This document shows positions 41,208-50,348 of a stretch of 64,000 nucleotides of DNA, piece by piece. The position numbers and the translations under genes were made by a program. Origin of the DNA: Mucilaginibacter aquariorum (GTDB lineage Bacteria; Bacteroidota; Bacteroidia; Sphingobacteriales; Sphingobacteriaceae). Position 1 is the stretch's first letter. Each line of letters begins with the position of its first letter. The stretch covers positions 124,001 through 188,000 of the forward strand of contig NZ_JANHOH010000005.1 in assembly GCF_024498135.1 (NCBI RefSeq), written 5' to 3'. Under the pieces are notes generated by a model that was given only the letters and a program-made list of their open reading frames with translations, made no database searches and was not told where the DNA came from.

Positions 41208-41231
41208 AATCAACTTAAATCAAAAACGAAA

Positions 41232-41897
41232 ATGAAATTAACATTAGGCCTATCGGTAATAACATTAGCATCAATTACCGCGTTTACGGGCATAGTTCCG
41301 CCGGCAAAATCAAACAAAATAAAATCAGCACCTGCCAAAATTGTAACGGTAAGCAACAAGTTTGCAAAGCCCGTAGTATTTAAGGTAGATAACAAAACCA
41401 GCAAACTTACCTGGCTGGCCAAAAAAGCAACAGGCGAACACAGTGGTACGGTAGAAGTTAGCGACGGTAGCTTTACGGTTGAGGGTAACACGCTTAAAGC
41501 CGGTTCCTTTGATATTGACACCCGCAGCATTACCGATACCGATATTGCCGATGAAGGTGCAAATGGCAAACTGGTTACTCACTTAAAAAGCCCCGATTTT
41601 TTTAGCGTGGAAAAGCACCCTAAAGCAAACTTTGTATTAACCAGCGCTACCAAAGCAGCAGGCAGTACTTACAATGTAAAAGGTAACTTAACCATTAAGG
41701 GCATTACTAACGAAGTAAGCTTCCCGGCCACGGTTGCGGTAAGCGGCAAAAAGCTGACCGCCAATGCCAAAATTACTATTGACCGTACCAAGTACGATAT
41801 CAAGTTTCGCTCAAAAAACTTCTTCGAAAACCTGGGCGACAAGGTGATCTATGACGATTTTGATATTGATGTTGCGTTGGTAGCAAACGCGCAATAA
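41232..41897 (+). CDS. YceI-family secreted lipid-binding protein
   Basis: The 221-residue protein has a signal peptide at about residues 1-22 and a YceI beta-barrel from about residue 50: SKLTWLAKKATGEHSGTVEVSDGSF, HLKSPDFFSVEKHPKANF, LTIKGITNEVSFPA. YceI proteins bind isoprenoids or amphiphiles. ATG 41232 is preferred over a GTG extension (41187), which lies in the terminator. Own promoter likely, as a terminator precedes it. Confidence 0.88.
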   Translation: MKLTLGLSVITLASITAFTGIVPPAKSNKIKSAPAKIVTVSNKFAKPVVFKVDNKTSKLTWLAKKATGEHSGTVEVSDGSFTVEGNTLKAGSFDIDTRSITDTDIADEGANGKLVTHLKSPDFFSVEKHPKANFVLTSATKAAGSTYNVKGNLTIKGITNEVSFPATVAVSGKKLTANAKITIDRTKYDIKFRSKNFFENLGDKVIYDDFDIDVALVANAQ

Positions 41898-41936
41898 TAT
41901 CTCAAGGTACCTTTTTCATAAAGGTTTAGGTTGAAA

Positions 41937-41990
41937 AATAAAGTTCCCTGTTCGGGGTGGACAGGGACTTTATTGTCTAATTTTTTCCAT
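41937..41990 (+). terminator. hairpin after yceI
   Basis: AATAAAGT(T)CCCTGT and ACAGGGACTTTATT (41961-41974) pair with one mismatch. GTCTAATTTTTT follows, so it may end the yceI transcript. Confidence 0.6.
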
Positions 41991-42041
41991 CCCATATAAA
42001 ATAATTGTACAATAGCTGATTTAGCTAAGCGAGAAAAGGTC

Positions 42042-43007
42042 ATGAAAAAGGTATACACCATACTTACATTAATAGGTTTTGTTTTCTTACTGATAACGCA
42101 GGTAAGCTTCATGCCGGGTAACGACGAGGTGCAGACCAGGGAGCAGCTTGGCAGCAAACTGTTTTTTGATAATATATTATCAAAGGACCGTACCCTCAAT
42201 TGCTCATCGTGCCATAACCCGGAGTTTGCTTTTGCCGATACCGCTGTTTTTAGCAAAGGCATTGGTGGCAAGCTAACCGCACGCAACTCGCCGGGGCTTA
42301 CAAATTTATCGGGCCGTACCCACTTTTTTTGGGATGGCCGTGCAACCTCGTTAGAGGAGCAGGCCCTTGGGCCAATTACATCGCCTGATGAGATGGGCTT
42401 ATCCATTGAGGAGGCAGTTGAACGACTTAACAAGAACGAATTTTATGCAAATGCTTTTCAAAAAATATTTAAAGCAGCGCCGAATAAAGATAATTTGTTG
42501 AAAGCACTTGCTGCTTTTGAACGGACGCTGGAAACAACCAATAGCCCTTACGACCGCTATATAAACGGTGACGATAATGCATTACCTGCCGCAGCGGTAC
42601 GTGGCCGCAATATATTTATTGGCAAGGGCAACTGTAATAACTGCCACTCGGGCGAGGATTTTACAGCAGATCGCTTTAAAAGCATTGGCTTATATAATGG
42701 TAAGGACCTGAACGATGCCGGCAGGTTCAAAATAACAAAAGACAGTACCGTACTGGGCGAATTTAAAATACCGGGCCTGCGCAACGTAGCCGTAACCGCG
42801 CCATACATGCACAACGGTAAATTTAAAACCCTGCGCAGCGTGGTGGAGTATTACAACAACCCATCGGCTGTGGTGAGCGACGGTATAAACCGAGACCTGT
42901 CTTTAGATAAACCATTGAACCTTTCATCGCAGGATATTGACGACGTAGTTGAATTCCTGAAAGCACTGACCGATGACAGATTCGCGAAAAACATAAGCAA
43001 AAACTAA
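42042..43007 (+). CDS. di-haem cytochrome c peroxidase
   Basis: The 321-residue protein has an N-terminal membrane or signal segment, followed by two haem c sites: CSSCH (Cys54, Cys57, His58) and CNNCH (Cys198, Cys201, His202). The stretch GRATSLEEQALGPITSPDEMG matches the CcpA/MauG family. It reduces hydrogen peroxide in the periplasm. It heads a closely spaced group with TonB receptor, DUF4397 and superoxide dismutase genes. Confidence 0.9.
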   Translation: MKKVYTILTLIGFVFLLITQVSFMPGNDEVQTREQLGSKLFFDNILSKDRTLNCSSCHNPEFAFADTAVFSKGIGGKLTARNSPGLTNLSGRTHFFWDGRATSLEEQALGPITSPDEMGLSIEEAVERLNKNEFYANAFQKIFKAAPNKDNLLKALAAFERTLETTNSPYDRYINGDDNALPAAAVRGRNIFIGKGNCNNCHSGEDFTADRFKSIGLYNGKDLNDAGRFKITKDSTVLGEFKIPGLRNVAVTAPYMHNGKFKTLRSVVEYYNNPSAVVSDGINRDLSLDKPLNLSSQDIDDVVEFLKALTDDRFAKNISKN

Positions 43008-43102
43008 CCCGGTAACAAAATCTAAAACTTTAATTAATAAGTGTAATGCAGGCTAAAAAGCTTGTACGCAATACCCCTTTGTCTAAACTTAACTCACAAA
43101 AC

Positions 43103-45874
43103 ATGAAACGATCTATACTCTATATATTATTTTTAAGCCTCATTTACGGGCAGCATGCGTTTGCCCAGCAGGGCAGGCGGGTAACCGGTGTGGTTACCTC
43201 TGCGGATGACAGCCAGCCATTGCCGGGTGTATCTGTGCTGGTAAAAGGTACCGGCGAGGGCGTCGTAACCAAAACAGATGGTACGTTTGAGCTGAATATC
43301 AGCACAGGCAAATACCTTGTATTCTCATTTGTTGGGTACGAAACGCAGGAGATCTACATCGATGGGATCCGTAAGTTTGAGGTAGCTCTTAAACCAAAGG
43401 GCAACCAGTTAGGCGATGTACAGATCATCGGCTCGCGTAATGCCAACCGTACCAAGCTAAACTCGGCCAACCCGGTTGATGTTATCGATATAAAAGCCCT
43501 GCAGGAGAGCAGTCCGCAGGTAAGCGTTACACAATTACTGCAGTATGTATCGCCTTCCTTCCATTCATCTGTATCAGGCGGGGGCGATGCGGCATCGGCA
43601 ACTTCAACCGCGCAACTACGTGGTTTGGGTGTAGACCAATTGCTTGTGCTGATAAACGGTAAGCGCCGCCACAAAAGCTCAAACATTAGCTGGGGAGGCC
43701 TGGGGAATGGTGCTACAGGTTACGATTTAAACTCTATCCCAACAGGTTCTATTGAACGCATAGAAATTTTACGCGATGGTGCGGCTGCCCAATATGGTTC
43801 TGATGCCATTGCAGGTGTGATTAATATCGTACTAAAGAAAACCACCGATCAGCTAACGCTTAATTCTACTGCCAGTAGTCGCCGCCGGGGGGACGGTATT
43901 ACTACGCGTACCAGCAGTAATTACGGCGTTAAGCTCGGTGATAAAGGCGGTTTTCTGAATATAACGGGCGAATTCGCGACCCAGGCGGTTTCCTTACCGG
44001 TAGGGAAGGATGAATCCGGATTATACATTGGCCCTGCATATGGTGGCGGCGCTAACACCCGTGGCTTCGACCAGATCTATACTAAAGAGATAGATGATGC
44101 CATTATCAAATCCAGAGGGATAGACCGTCATTATTTTGACCAGCGCGGTAGCACCAATAAAGCTATTGATGGTTTGCTTTTCTTTAATGCGGCTGTGCCT
44201 TTAAAACAGGATGTTGAACTGTACTCGTTTGGTGGGATAAGCCAGCGTAATTCGCAATTTACGGCCGTGTACCGCTTACCGGGCTGGACAGAGCGTAACA
44301 ACACTTTTATATATCCGGATGGGTTTTTACCTGCAATGGATAACGTCATTTCAGATAAATCATTTGCGGTGGGGGTAAAAGCCAAAGTACGCGGCTGGAA
44401 TGTAGATATCTCAAACGTTTATGGTATCAATAGTTTTGGTAACGTAATCAGCAACTCGTTAAACGCAAGTTATGGTTTGCGCACACCACGCAAGTTTGAT
44501 GCAGGCAGTTATAGTGCCAGCCAAAATACCGGGAGTATTGATTTTAGCCGCTATTTTGATAAAGCCCTTAAGGGGGTTAACGTGGCATTTGGTGGCCAGT
44601 ATCGGGTAGAAACTTATCAGATAACCGCAGGCGAGGAAGCCTCTTACTCCAAAGCCGATCTTAGGCAGATCTACGGTGTGGATACCACATCCGGCGGGAT
44701 TCCTTATACCACTTCGTTAGGCCTTACGCCACTAAACGGATTGTCGCCGGGCTCGCAGGTACACGCCGGTTTTAGGCCGAGCAATGAGGTGAACGTAAAC
44801 CGTTCCATTTCTGCAGCTTATGCCGATGTTGAGGTAAATGCCACCACTGCATGGTTATTATCGGGTGCATTGCGGGTGGAGAACTACTCGGATTTTGGGA
44901 GTGTATTTACCTACAAAGCTGCAACCCGTTACAAATTCGCCGACTTTTTAAGTGTCCGGGGATCCATCAATACAGGCTTTAGGGCGCCGGACCTGGCGCA
45001 GTTCTATTATACGGAAACTTCAACTACCTTCCAAAACGGTGTGGCCATTGACCAGGTTACCGCCAATAACGAGAACCCGGCTACCAAGGCATTGGGCATC
45101 CCAACCCTAACACCCGAACGCTCTAAAGGATATACCGCCGGTATCACCTCATCGCCTATACCAAACTTTGAATTAACGGTTGATGCCTATAAAATTGATA
45201 TCCGCGATAGAGTGGGGAACACCGGGCGTTTCTCGGCAACGGATACCAACTTACCTGCGGATGTTAGGGCACTGTTTGTGCAAACGGGCACAGTCCAAGC
45301 CAAGTTTTTCTACAATTCGTTTAGTACCAGCACCAAAGGCGTAGAGCTTACAGGTAGTTATAAGTACACATTCGCAAACGGTGCGAAAGCTACGTTATTA
45401 GTAGGCGCAAACTTCCTGGAAACCAAGCTAACTAAAGTAAATACCCCAAAAGGCCTGGAAGCCTACCGCTATATCATATTTGATGAATCGGAAAAAGCGC
45501 GGGTAACAAGTAATATCCCATCCAAGAAGATCACCCTACAGGGAACCTATGGCATTAACAGGTTGAATTTCCTGTTACGCACGGTGTATTTTGGATCGGT
45601 AGTTTCGGTTACCCAGCTTAATGCCAACTTTCCTAAGCCCGATTATTACTATCAATCGTTTAGTCCGGTTTGGATAACCGACCTGTCGGCCAGTTATGCG
45701 GTATCTAAAAACCTGTCGGCCACTATTGGCGCTAACAACCTGTTCAACGTCCTGGGCGATTATACCATCCCTGCACCGGGCAGTAACATCACCAGGAACC
45801 CCGGCCCAGGTGCAACACAGGCGGGAACCAATACAGGCATACAACCATTTGTAAGATTATCAGCAAAATTTTAG
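43103..45874 (+). CDS. TonB-dependent outer-membrane receptor
   Basis: The 923-residue protein has a signal peptide (to about residue 20, HAFAQQ), an N-terminal carboxypeptidase-like regulatory domain (GVVTSADDSQPLPGVSVLVKGTGEGVVTKTDG, about 28-105), a plug domain (from about residue 125; AQLRGLGVDQLLVLINGKRRHKSSN) and a C-terminal barrel ending in VRLSAKF. The C-terminal Phe is typical. The upstream frame reaches 43046 but ATG 43103 gives the signal peptide. Substrate unknown; no SusD gene follows. Confidence 0.92.
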   Translation: MKRSILYILFLSLIYGQHAFAQQGRRVTGVVTSADDSQPLPGVSVLVKGTGEGVVTKTDGTFELNISTGKYLVFSFVGYETQEIYIDGIRKFEVALKPKGNQLGDVQIIGSRNANRTKLNSANPVDVIDIKALQESSPQVSVTQLLQYVSPSFHSSVSGGGDAASATSTAQLRGLGVDQLLVLINGKRRHKSSNISWGGLGNGATGYDLNSIPTGSIERIEILRDGAAAQYGSDAIAGVINIVLKKTTDQLTLNSTASSRRRGDGITTRTSSNYGVKLGDKGGFLNITGEFATQAVSLPVGKDESGLYIGPAYGGGANTRGFDQIYTKEIDDAIIKSRGIDRHYFDQRGSTNKAIDGLLFFNAAVPLKQDVELYSFGGISQRNSQFTAVYRLPGWTERNNTFIYPDGFLPAMDNVISDKSFAVGVKAKVRGWNVDISNVYGINSFGNVISNSLNASYGLRTPRKFDAGSYSASQNTGSIDFSRYFDKALKGVNVAFGGQYRVETYQITAGEEASYSKADLRQIYGVDTTSGGIPYTTSLGLTPLNGLSPGSQVHAGFRPSNEVNVNRSISAAYADVEVNATTAWLLSGALRVENYSDFGSVFTYKAATRYKFADFLSVRGSINTGFRAPDLAQFYYTETSTTFQNGVAIDQVTANNENPATKALGIPTLTPERSKGYTAGITSSPIPNFELTVDAYKIDIRDRVGNTGRFSATDTNLPADVRALFVQTGTVQAKFFYNSFSTSTKGVELTGSYKYTFANGAKATLLVGANFLETKLTKVNTPKGLEAYRYIIFDESEKARVTSNIPSKKITLQGTYGINRLNFLLRTVYFGSVVSVTQLNANFPKPDYYYQSFSPVWITDLSASYAVSKNLSATIGANNLFNVLGDYTIPAPGSNITRNPGPGATQAGTNTGIQPFVRLSAKF

Positions 45875-45894
45875 ATCAATTAAGAATAGAACAC

Positions 45895-46803
45895 ATGAAA
45901 ATCATCGATCATATCATAAAGAAATTAGCGAGGCTAAAAAGTTTACCCCGCCTTAAGTACACGTATGCATTAAGCGGATTAGTATTGCTTTCGGCGTCCT
46001 GCAAAAAAACAGATTACCTGGATACAGATAATTCGCAAAGGCCGCCTTTAAGCGCTAAGGTAAAACTGGTAAACGCACTAAGCATAACCCCGCCATTAAA
46101 CTTTTTAGATTTTACGCGGCAAATAAATACCGCTTTGGTTACGCACAATGCCGCTACCGATTATTTAGACACCCAATTTGGCAAAGTGCAGTTTAATACA
46201 ACAGAAGGCAGCAATACCAGCTACAAATCATCATATGTGTTTGGCGGGAGCGCCAACTTTGTTCAGGAGAATGATAAATCATCATTTTCGGGTCCTAACG
46301 GACCGATAGCCGATTTCTACCATACGTTATTCGCGGTAGCTAAACGTAAACCCAGCAAGATAAACCCAGGTAACCGCGACAGCTTGATCTTAGTTTATGA
46401 TGATCTGACTACCCCTGCATCGGGCAAAGCCAAGGTGCGTTTTGCAAATTTCTCTCCCGATGCACCAAATGTAAATTTTAGTGCGGCGGGTGGCACTGCT
46501 ATATTCACCAATGTAGGCTACGGTAGCTTCGGCGACCAAACCGTACTGACATATGATGCTGCAGGTAAAGGCCCTGCAACCATCCCGGGTTTAAGCTGGA
46601 AAACCTTAGGGCCGTTTAAAGAGATAAATGCCACGTCGGCAGCGGCTTTCGAGATCCGAAACTCCACTACAAACGGGGTTGTCCCTATAGCTGGCACCAC
46701 TTTAAATGGCGTAACATTTGAGGCCGGTAAAATTTACACCATATTTATTAACGGAACGGTAACAGCGGGTACGCTTAGTGCAACAATTATAACCCATAAT
46801 TAG
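45895..46803 (+). CDS. DUF4397 lipoprotein
   Basis: The 302-residue protein has a long basic N-terminus and a lipoprotein signal with SASC (Cys at about residue 36). It contains DUF4397-type immunoglobulin-like modules (KAKVRFANFSPDAPNVNFSAAGGTAIFTNVGYGSF). Members are surface-anchored and poorly understood. It is 20 bases after the TonB receptor and may be its partner in place of SusD. Confidence 0.82.
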   Translation: MKIIDHIIKKLARLKSLPRLKYTYALSGLVLLSASCKKTDYLDTDNSQRPPLSAKVKLVNALSITPPLNFLDFTRQINTALVTHNAATDYLDTQFGKVQFNTTEGSNTSYKSSYVFGGSANFVQENDKSSFSGPNGPIADFYHTLFAVAKRKPSKINPGNRDSLILVYDDLTTPASGKAKVRFANFSPDAPNVNFSAAGGTAIFTNVGYGSFGDQTVLTYDAAGKGPATIPGLSWKTLGPFKEINATSAAAFEIRNSTTNGVVPIAGTTLNGVTFEAGKIYTIFINGTVTAGTLSATIITHN

Positions 46804-46835
46804 TTATAGTAGAGTACATTTACAAAAACATCACC

Positions 46836-47573
46836 ATGGAAAATAATAGCAGAAGAAAATTTATTAGTAATACCTTAACTGCAACCGTAGCGGTTGCGGT
46901 AGGTGCGCCATTAATATTAAATGCTAGCCCTGCATCAGCAGCAACCGGCAACACAATTTTTAACATTGCCGAGCCTTTTAAATTTACGCAGGTACCACTG
47001 CCATTTAAATATGCCGACCTGGAGCCAAATATAGATGCGCTTACTAACGAGATCCATTACACAAAACACCATACGGCTTATATCAAAAATGTAAACGACG
47101 CAATTATAGCCGAAAAGATTCCCTATACAACAGAAAAGGAGTTTTTTGCCAATGCATCAAAGCTATCTGCCAAAGCCCGTAACAATGCAGGCGGCGCCTG
47201 GAACCACAACTTTTTTTGGGAAAGCCTGAAAGCGCCGGGCACAACCGGGCCGGATGGTAAATTAAAAGATGCGCTAACATCGGCATTTGGTTCGGTTGAT
47301 AAGTTTAAGGAGGAGTTTGGCAAGGCAGCACTTGGTCGGTTTGGTTCGGGATGGGCGTGGTTGGTTAATGATGGCGGTAAGCTTAAAATAGGCTCAACAG
47401 CCAACCAGGACAACCCATGGTTTGATAATTCGGAACTGAAGGGGATACCGTTTTTAGGCCTTGATGTTTGGGAACATGCTTACTATTTGAAATACCAAAA
47501 CAAACGAGCCGATTACGTTGCAAATTTTTGGAATGTAGTTAATTGGGAAAATGTAGCTAAACGGTTAGGGTAA
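46836..47573 (+). CDS. exported superoxide dismutase (Mn-type residues)
   Basis: The 245-residue protein has an RRKF twin-Arg-like start (NNSRRKFIS) and a hydrophobic stretch to about residue 35. The domain has the metal ligands His74, His124, Asp210 and His214. It has GGAWNH rather than the Fe-type Gln at that place, and STANQDNPW, the Mn-type Gln position. So Mn or cambialistic use is likely. Unlike most such enzymes it seems to be exported, possibly by the Tat system. It ends the redox cluster. Confidence 0.9.
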   Translation: MENNSRRKFISNTLTATVAVAVGAPLILNASPASAATGNTIFNIAEPFKFTQVPLPFKYADLEPNIDALTNEIHYTKHHTAYIKNVNDAIIAEKIPYTTEKEFFANASKLSAKARNNAGGAWNHNFFWESLKAPGTTGPDGKLKDALTSAFGSVDKFKEEFGKAALGRFGSGWAWLVNDGGKLKIGSTANQDNPWFDNSELKGIPFLGLDVWEHAYYLKYQNKRADYVANFWNVVNWENVAKRLG

Positions 47574-47596
47574 AAAGATCTTTGCCTAATGGTATC

Positions 47597-47626
47597 AAAT
47601 CCTATTCAATTATTAGGATTTTTTGT
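47597..47626 (+). terminator. terminator of the superoxide dismutase operon
   Basis: AAATCCTA pairs with TAGGATTT around eight bases and is followed by TTTT G TTT. Confidence 0.75.
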
Positions 47627-47713
47627 TTAATCGACGATTATTTTGTGAAAGAGTGGTGGAATTCTTCGAAATGGAACTTCAAGTTTATGTTGAATAATTT
47701 ACTTAAGGGTATT

Positions 47714-47759
47714 TACAAAAAAAGCGAAAAGGTGTTTTATAAATAACACTTTTTCGCTT
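47714..47759 (-). terminator. terminator of tRNA-Ser
   Basis: AAGCGAAAAGGTGTT pairs with AACACTTTTTCGCTT with one wobble. On the minus strand it is followed by a long T tract. Confidence 0.85.
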
Positions 47760-47763
47760 CTTG

Positions 47764-47851
47764 CGGAGAGGGAGGGATTCGAACCCTCGATACACTTTTG
47801 GCGTATACACACTTTCCAGGCGTGCTCTTTCGACCACTCAGACACCTCTCC
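47764..47851 (-). tRNA. tRNA-Ser (anticodon GGA)
   Basis: On the minus strand GGAGAGG begins and CCTCTCC ends the acceptor stem (47851 down to 47765). A T-arm GAGGGTTCGAATCCCTC, a long variable arm, and the anticodon loop CCTGGAAAG (GGA) identify a type II tRNA for serine UCC/UCU codons. The encoded CCA is not present; the discriminator is G. Confidence 0.95.
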
Positions 47852-48063
47852 GGGTATTTTAGGATTGCAAATGTAAAATAATAACCTTTATTACTGAAGG
47901 CTTAACGCATTTTACATTAAATAAGTGATTTAGTAAAATAACCGCCTCCCGGTAAAGCAAAATAGATTTGAATTGATTAAGCCCTAAAAATAAGACGAGC
48001 GGGTTATCATTTCAACAACTGTTAGAATAAATTAAACCATTAAGCAATTAGGAGGGTTTTTGC

Positions 48064-48096
48064 AAAAAAAAGCGGAACCTTTTGGGGCTCCGCTTT
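48064..48096 (-). terminator. orphan leftward terminator hairpin (unit A)
   Basis: AAAGCGGA pairs with TCCGCTTT with an inner CC/GG. The tract of seven A (T on minus) gives a leftward polarity. No leftward gene lies between here and 48291. It is paired with the 6030-6062 hairpin. Confidence 0.7.
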
Positions 48097-48170
48097 AAAA
48101 CGAAAACTTTAACTCACAAAAACTAAACTTATATACAGTTATCACTAACTTATTATAATAGAGTGTAAAA
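48097..48170 (-). ncRNA. candidate small RNA, unit A
   Basis: On the minus strand the blocks AAGTTAGT, GTATATA, AGTTAA precede the hairpin, as in unit B (6063-6135). No protein-coding frame is evident. The limits are guesses. Confidence 0.3.
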
Positions 48171-48233
48171 TGCAGCAAAGGTTTAATCACGGTAAAAATA
48201 TTAGGTGTTTATGCATATATATTTTTTAAAGCT

Positions 48234-48241
48234 TATGTTTG
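48234..48241 (+). promoter_or_regulatory. -7 box upstream of polyprenyl synthetase
   Basis: TATGTTTG matches TAnnTTTG and lies 49 bases before ATG 48291. No clear -33 TTG. Confidence 0.5.
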
Positions 48242-48290
48242 CTGCTGATTGCCAGGTAAGGCAATTGCATAAAATGGCGGTTTGTTTTAG

Positions 48291-49262
48291 ATGCTGAACA
48301 TCAACGAAATTAAAAGACCTATTGCTGCAGAAATTGATGTTTTTGAAGAGAAGTTCAAAACTTCTATGCAAAGCTCAGTACCCTTGCTTGATCGTATTAC
48401 ACACTATATTGTAAAACGTAAAGGCAAGCAGATAAGGCCTATGTTTGTATTTTTTTCGGCCACCATTTGTGGGGGGATAAACGAATCTACCCATCGTGGG
48501 GCCGCCCTTGTTGAGCTGCTGCATACCGCCACGCTTGTCCATGATGATGTGGTAGATAATTCTTATCAGCGCCGGGGCTTTTTCTCTATCAACGCTTTAT
48601 GGAAAAATAAAATAGCCGTTTTAGTGGGCGATTACCTGCTGAGCAAAGGCTTGCTGCTTTCCATAGATAATGGCGATTTTAAGCTGCTAAAAATAGTATC
48701 GGAAGCTGTAAAGCAAATGAGCGAAGGCGAATTGCTGCAGATAGAAAAGGTGCGCAGGATGGATATCAGCGAAACCGTTTACTACGAAGTTATCCGTCAA
48801 AAAACAGCTTCATTAATTGCTTCCTGCTGTGCATGTGGCGCGGCATCGGCCAATGCGGATGAAGAAACCATCGAAAAAATGCGACTGTTTGGCGAGAAAA
48901 TAGGTATAGCCTTCCAGATAAAAGATGATATGTTTGATTTTGGCACCGATGATGTAGGTAAGCCACTTGGCATCGATATCAAAGAAAAGAAGGTTACGCT
49001 GCCGCTGATATACGCATTGAACAATAGCGAGAGCAGCGAGAAAAAACGGATGATACAATTGGTGAAAAACCATAACGATGATCCTAAAAAGATAACCGAG
49101 ATCATCAACTTTGTTAAGCAAAAAGGCGGACTTGAATATTCTGAAACCCAAATGAAGAAATACCAGGAAGAGGCATTTGCCATACTGGATACCTTCCCTG
49201 CCGGTGAGGCTAAAACCGGGCTGGAGCAATTAGTGCGCTTTACTACCGAGCGTAATAAATAG
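48291..49262 (+). CDS. ispB: polyprenyl diphosphate synthase (IspB-like)
   Basis: The 323-residue enzyme adds isopentenyl units to make the long chain of quinones. The first Asp-rich motif is HDDVVDNS near residue 85; the second is KDDMFDF near 211. The start is natural at 48291. It is likely monocistronic. The exact chain length made cannot be read from the sequence. Confidence 0.9.
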   Translation: MLNINEIKRPIAAEIDVFEEKFKTSMQSSVPLLDRITHYIVKRKGKQIRPMFVFFSATICGGINESTHRGAALVELLHTATLVHDDVVDNSYQRRGFFSINALWKNKIAVLVGDYLLSKGLLLSIDNGDFKLLKIVSEAVKQMSEGELLQIEKVRRMDISETVYYEVIRQKTASLIASCCACGAASANADEETIEKMRLFGEKIGIAFQIKDDMFDFGTDDVGKPLGIDIKEKKVTLPLIYALNNSESSEKKRMIQLVKNHNDDPKKITEIINFVKQKGGLEYSETQMKKYQEEAFAILDTFPAGEAKTGLEQLVRFTTERNK

Positions 49263-49554
49263 GCCTTACCATCCTCCAAAATTCTCCAGGTGTTCACGTT
49301 CACCGCCGTGAACGTTGTGAATAAAACGTAAATAGCTTATAATCAGATGTATAATAATATCATAGGTGACAAAACAACGCCACCATATCTGTCGTAGCAG
49401 TGTCCCTGTCAGAAGACTCTGGGAGGCCGAAAGCCTCATCGCGGCCCTTCAAAAGCAGAGGTGCTAAAGCAACTTAAAAAATAAAGTCCTCTCTTGTAGA
49501 GAGGATTTAGGAGAGGCTAAATAAATGTTTCCTAAAACTTATTAACTTCGTAAC
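49263..49554. other. noncoding gap with several hairpins before cdaA
   Basis: The 292-base gap has CGTTCAC/GTGAACG (49297-49303 / 49308-49314), GAGGC-CGAAA-GCCTC (49423-49437) and the CCTCTCT/AGAGAGG hairpin of repeat F (49488-49504). No gene is visible. It may be a leader or a set of repeats. Confidence 0.4.
49484..49517. repeat. short hairpin repeat, family F
   Basis: AAGTCCTCTCTTGTAGAGAG then GATTTAGGAGAGGC. A CCTCTCT/AGAGAGG stem with a TGT loop is followed by a second GGAGAGG copy. It resembles short intergenic elements I associate with Bacteroidota; not checked. Confidence 0.5.
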
Positions 49555-50346
49555 ATGCATTCCTTTGATTTCAGCTTCTTAAAACTCGGCGTATTTGATA
49601 TACTGGATGTGCTGCTGGTAGCTTTTATTATTTACCAGCTATATAATCTTATCAGGGGTACAATCGCTGCTAATATCTTTATTGGGTTAATAACCATTTA
49701 CCTGCTTTATATGGTGGTAAAAGCCTTGCATATGCAATTGCTTACCGGCATACTGGGTAAATTTGCTGATGTTGGTATTATCGCTATTATCATTGTTTTT
49801 CAGCAGGAGGTAAGGCGATTTTTGCTGCTGGTAGGGAAGAATGCATCCTTGCAGCGTAATAAGGCCTGGTGGAAATATTTCTTTGGCAAAGCCGAGGCTG
49901 AGAAGAATAACTTTGCCCGTATTAAACCTATTATAGATGCCTGCAAAAGCATGAAACAGACCCGTACCGGGGCTTTAATAGTTTTCGCAAAATATTACGA
50001 CGAGCAATTTTACCAGAACAGCTGCGAAGTGCTGGATGCCAAGATCTCTAAACGGGTACTGGAAAGCATCTTCCAAAAGAACAGCCCGCTGCATGATGGG
50101 GCGGTGGTGATATCCGAGAATAAAATTAAATCGGCCAGCTGCATACTGCCCGTTACCGAAAAGGCCGACCTGCCCGCTCAATTCGGCTTGCGCCACCGCG
50201 CAGGTATTGGTGTTACCGAAGCCAACGATGCCACAGCCATCATTGTATCAGAAGAAACAGGCGAGATCTCGTACGCCAAACAAGGCCGTATCAAAATGGA
50301 TATCAGCTTTGCAGAGTTAGAGAAATTATTGAATAAGGATTTTTAG
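49555..50346 (+). CDS. cdaA: diadenylate cyclase (CdaA)
   Basis: The 263-residue protein has an N-terminal membrane part of about three helices (residues ~10-90) and a DisA-N (DAC) domain. The catalytic motifs are SPLHDGAVV and GLRHRAGIG, including DGA and RHR. It makes c-di-AMP from two ATP, which controls osmotic and envelope balance in many bacteria. It lies after a noncoding gap rich in hairpins. The normal CdaA partner genes (cdaR, glmM) are not adjacent. Confidence 0.93.
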   Translation: MHSFDFSFLKLGVFDILDVLLVAFIIYQLYNLIRGTIAANIFIGLITIYLLYMVVKALHMQLLTGILGKFADVGIIAIIIVFQQEVRRFLLLVGKNASLQRNKAWWKYFFGKAEAEKNNFARIKPIIDACKSMKQTRTGALIVFAKYYDEQFYQNSCEVLDAKISKRVLESIFQKNSPLHDGAVVISENKIKSASCILPVTEKADLPAQFGLRHRAGIGVTEANDATAIIVSEETGEISYAKQGRIKMDISFAELEKLLNKDF

Positions 50347-50348
50347 GG

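Noticed and set aside
48826..48850. Cys-Cys-containing stretch in the polyprenyl synthetase
   Set aside because: It is inside the well-supported ispB gene (ASCCACGA) and unrelated to the poly-Cys leader ORFs.
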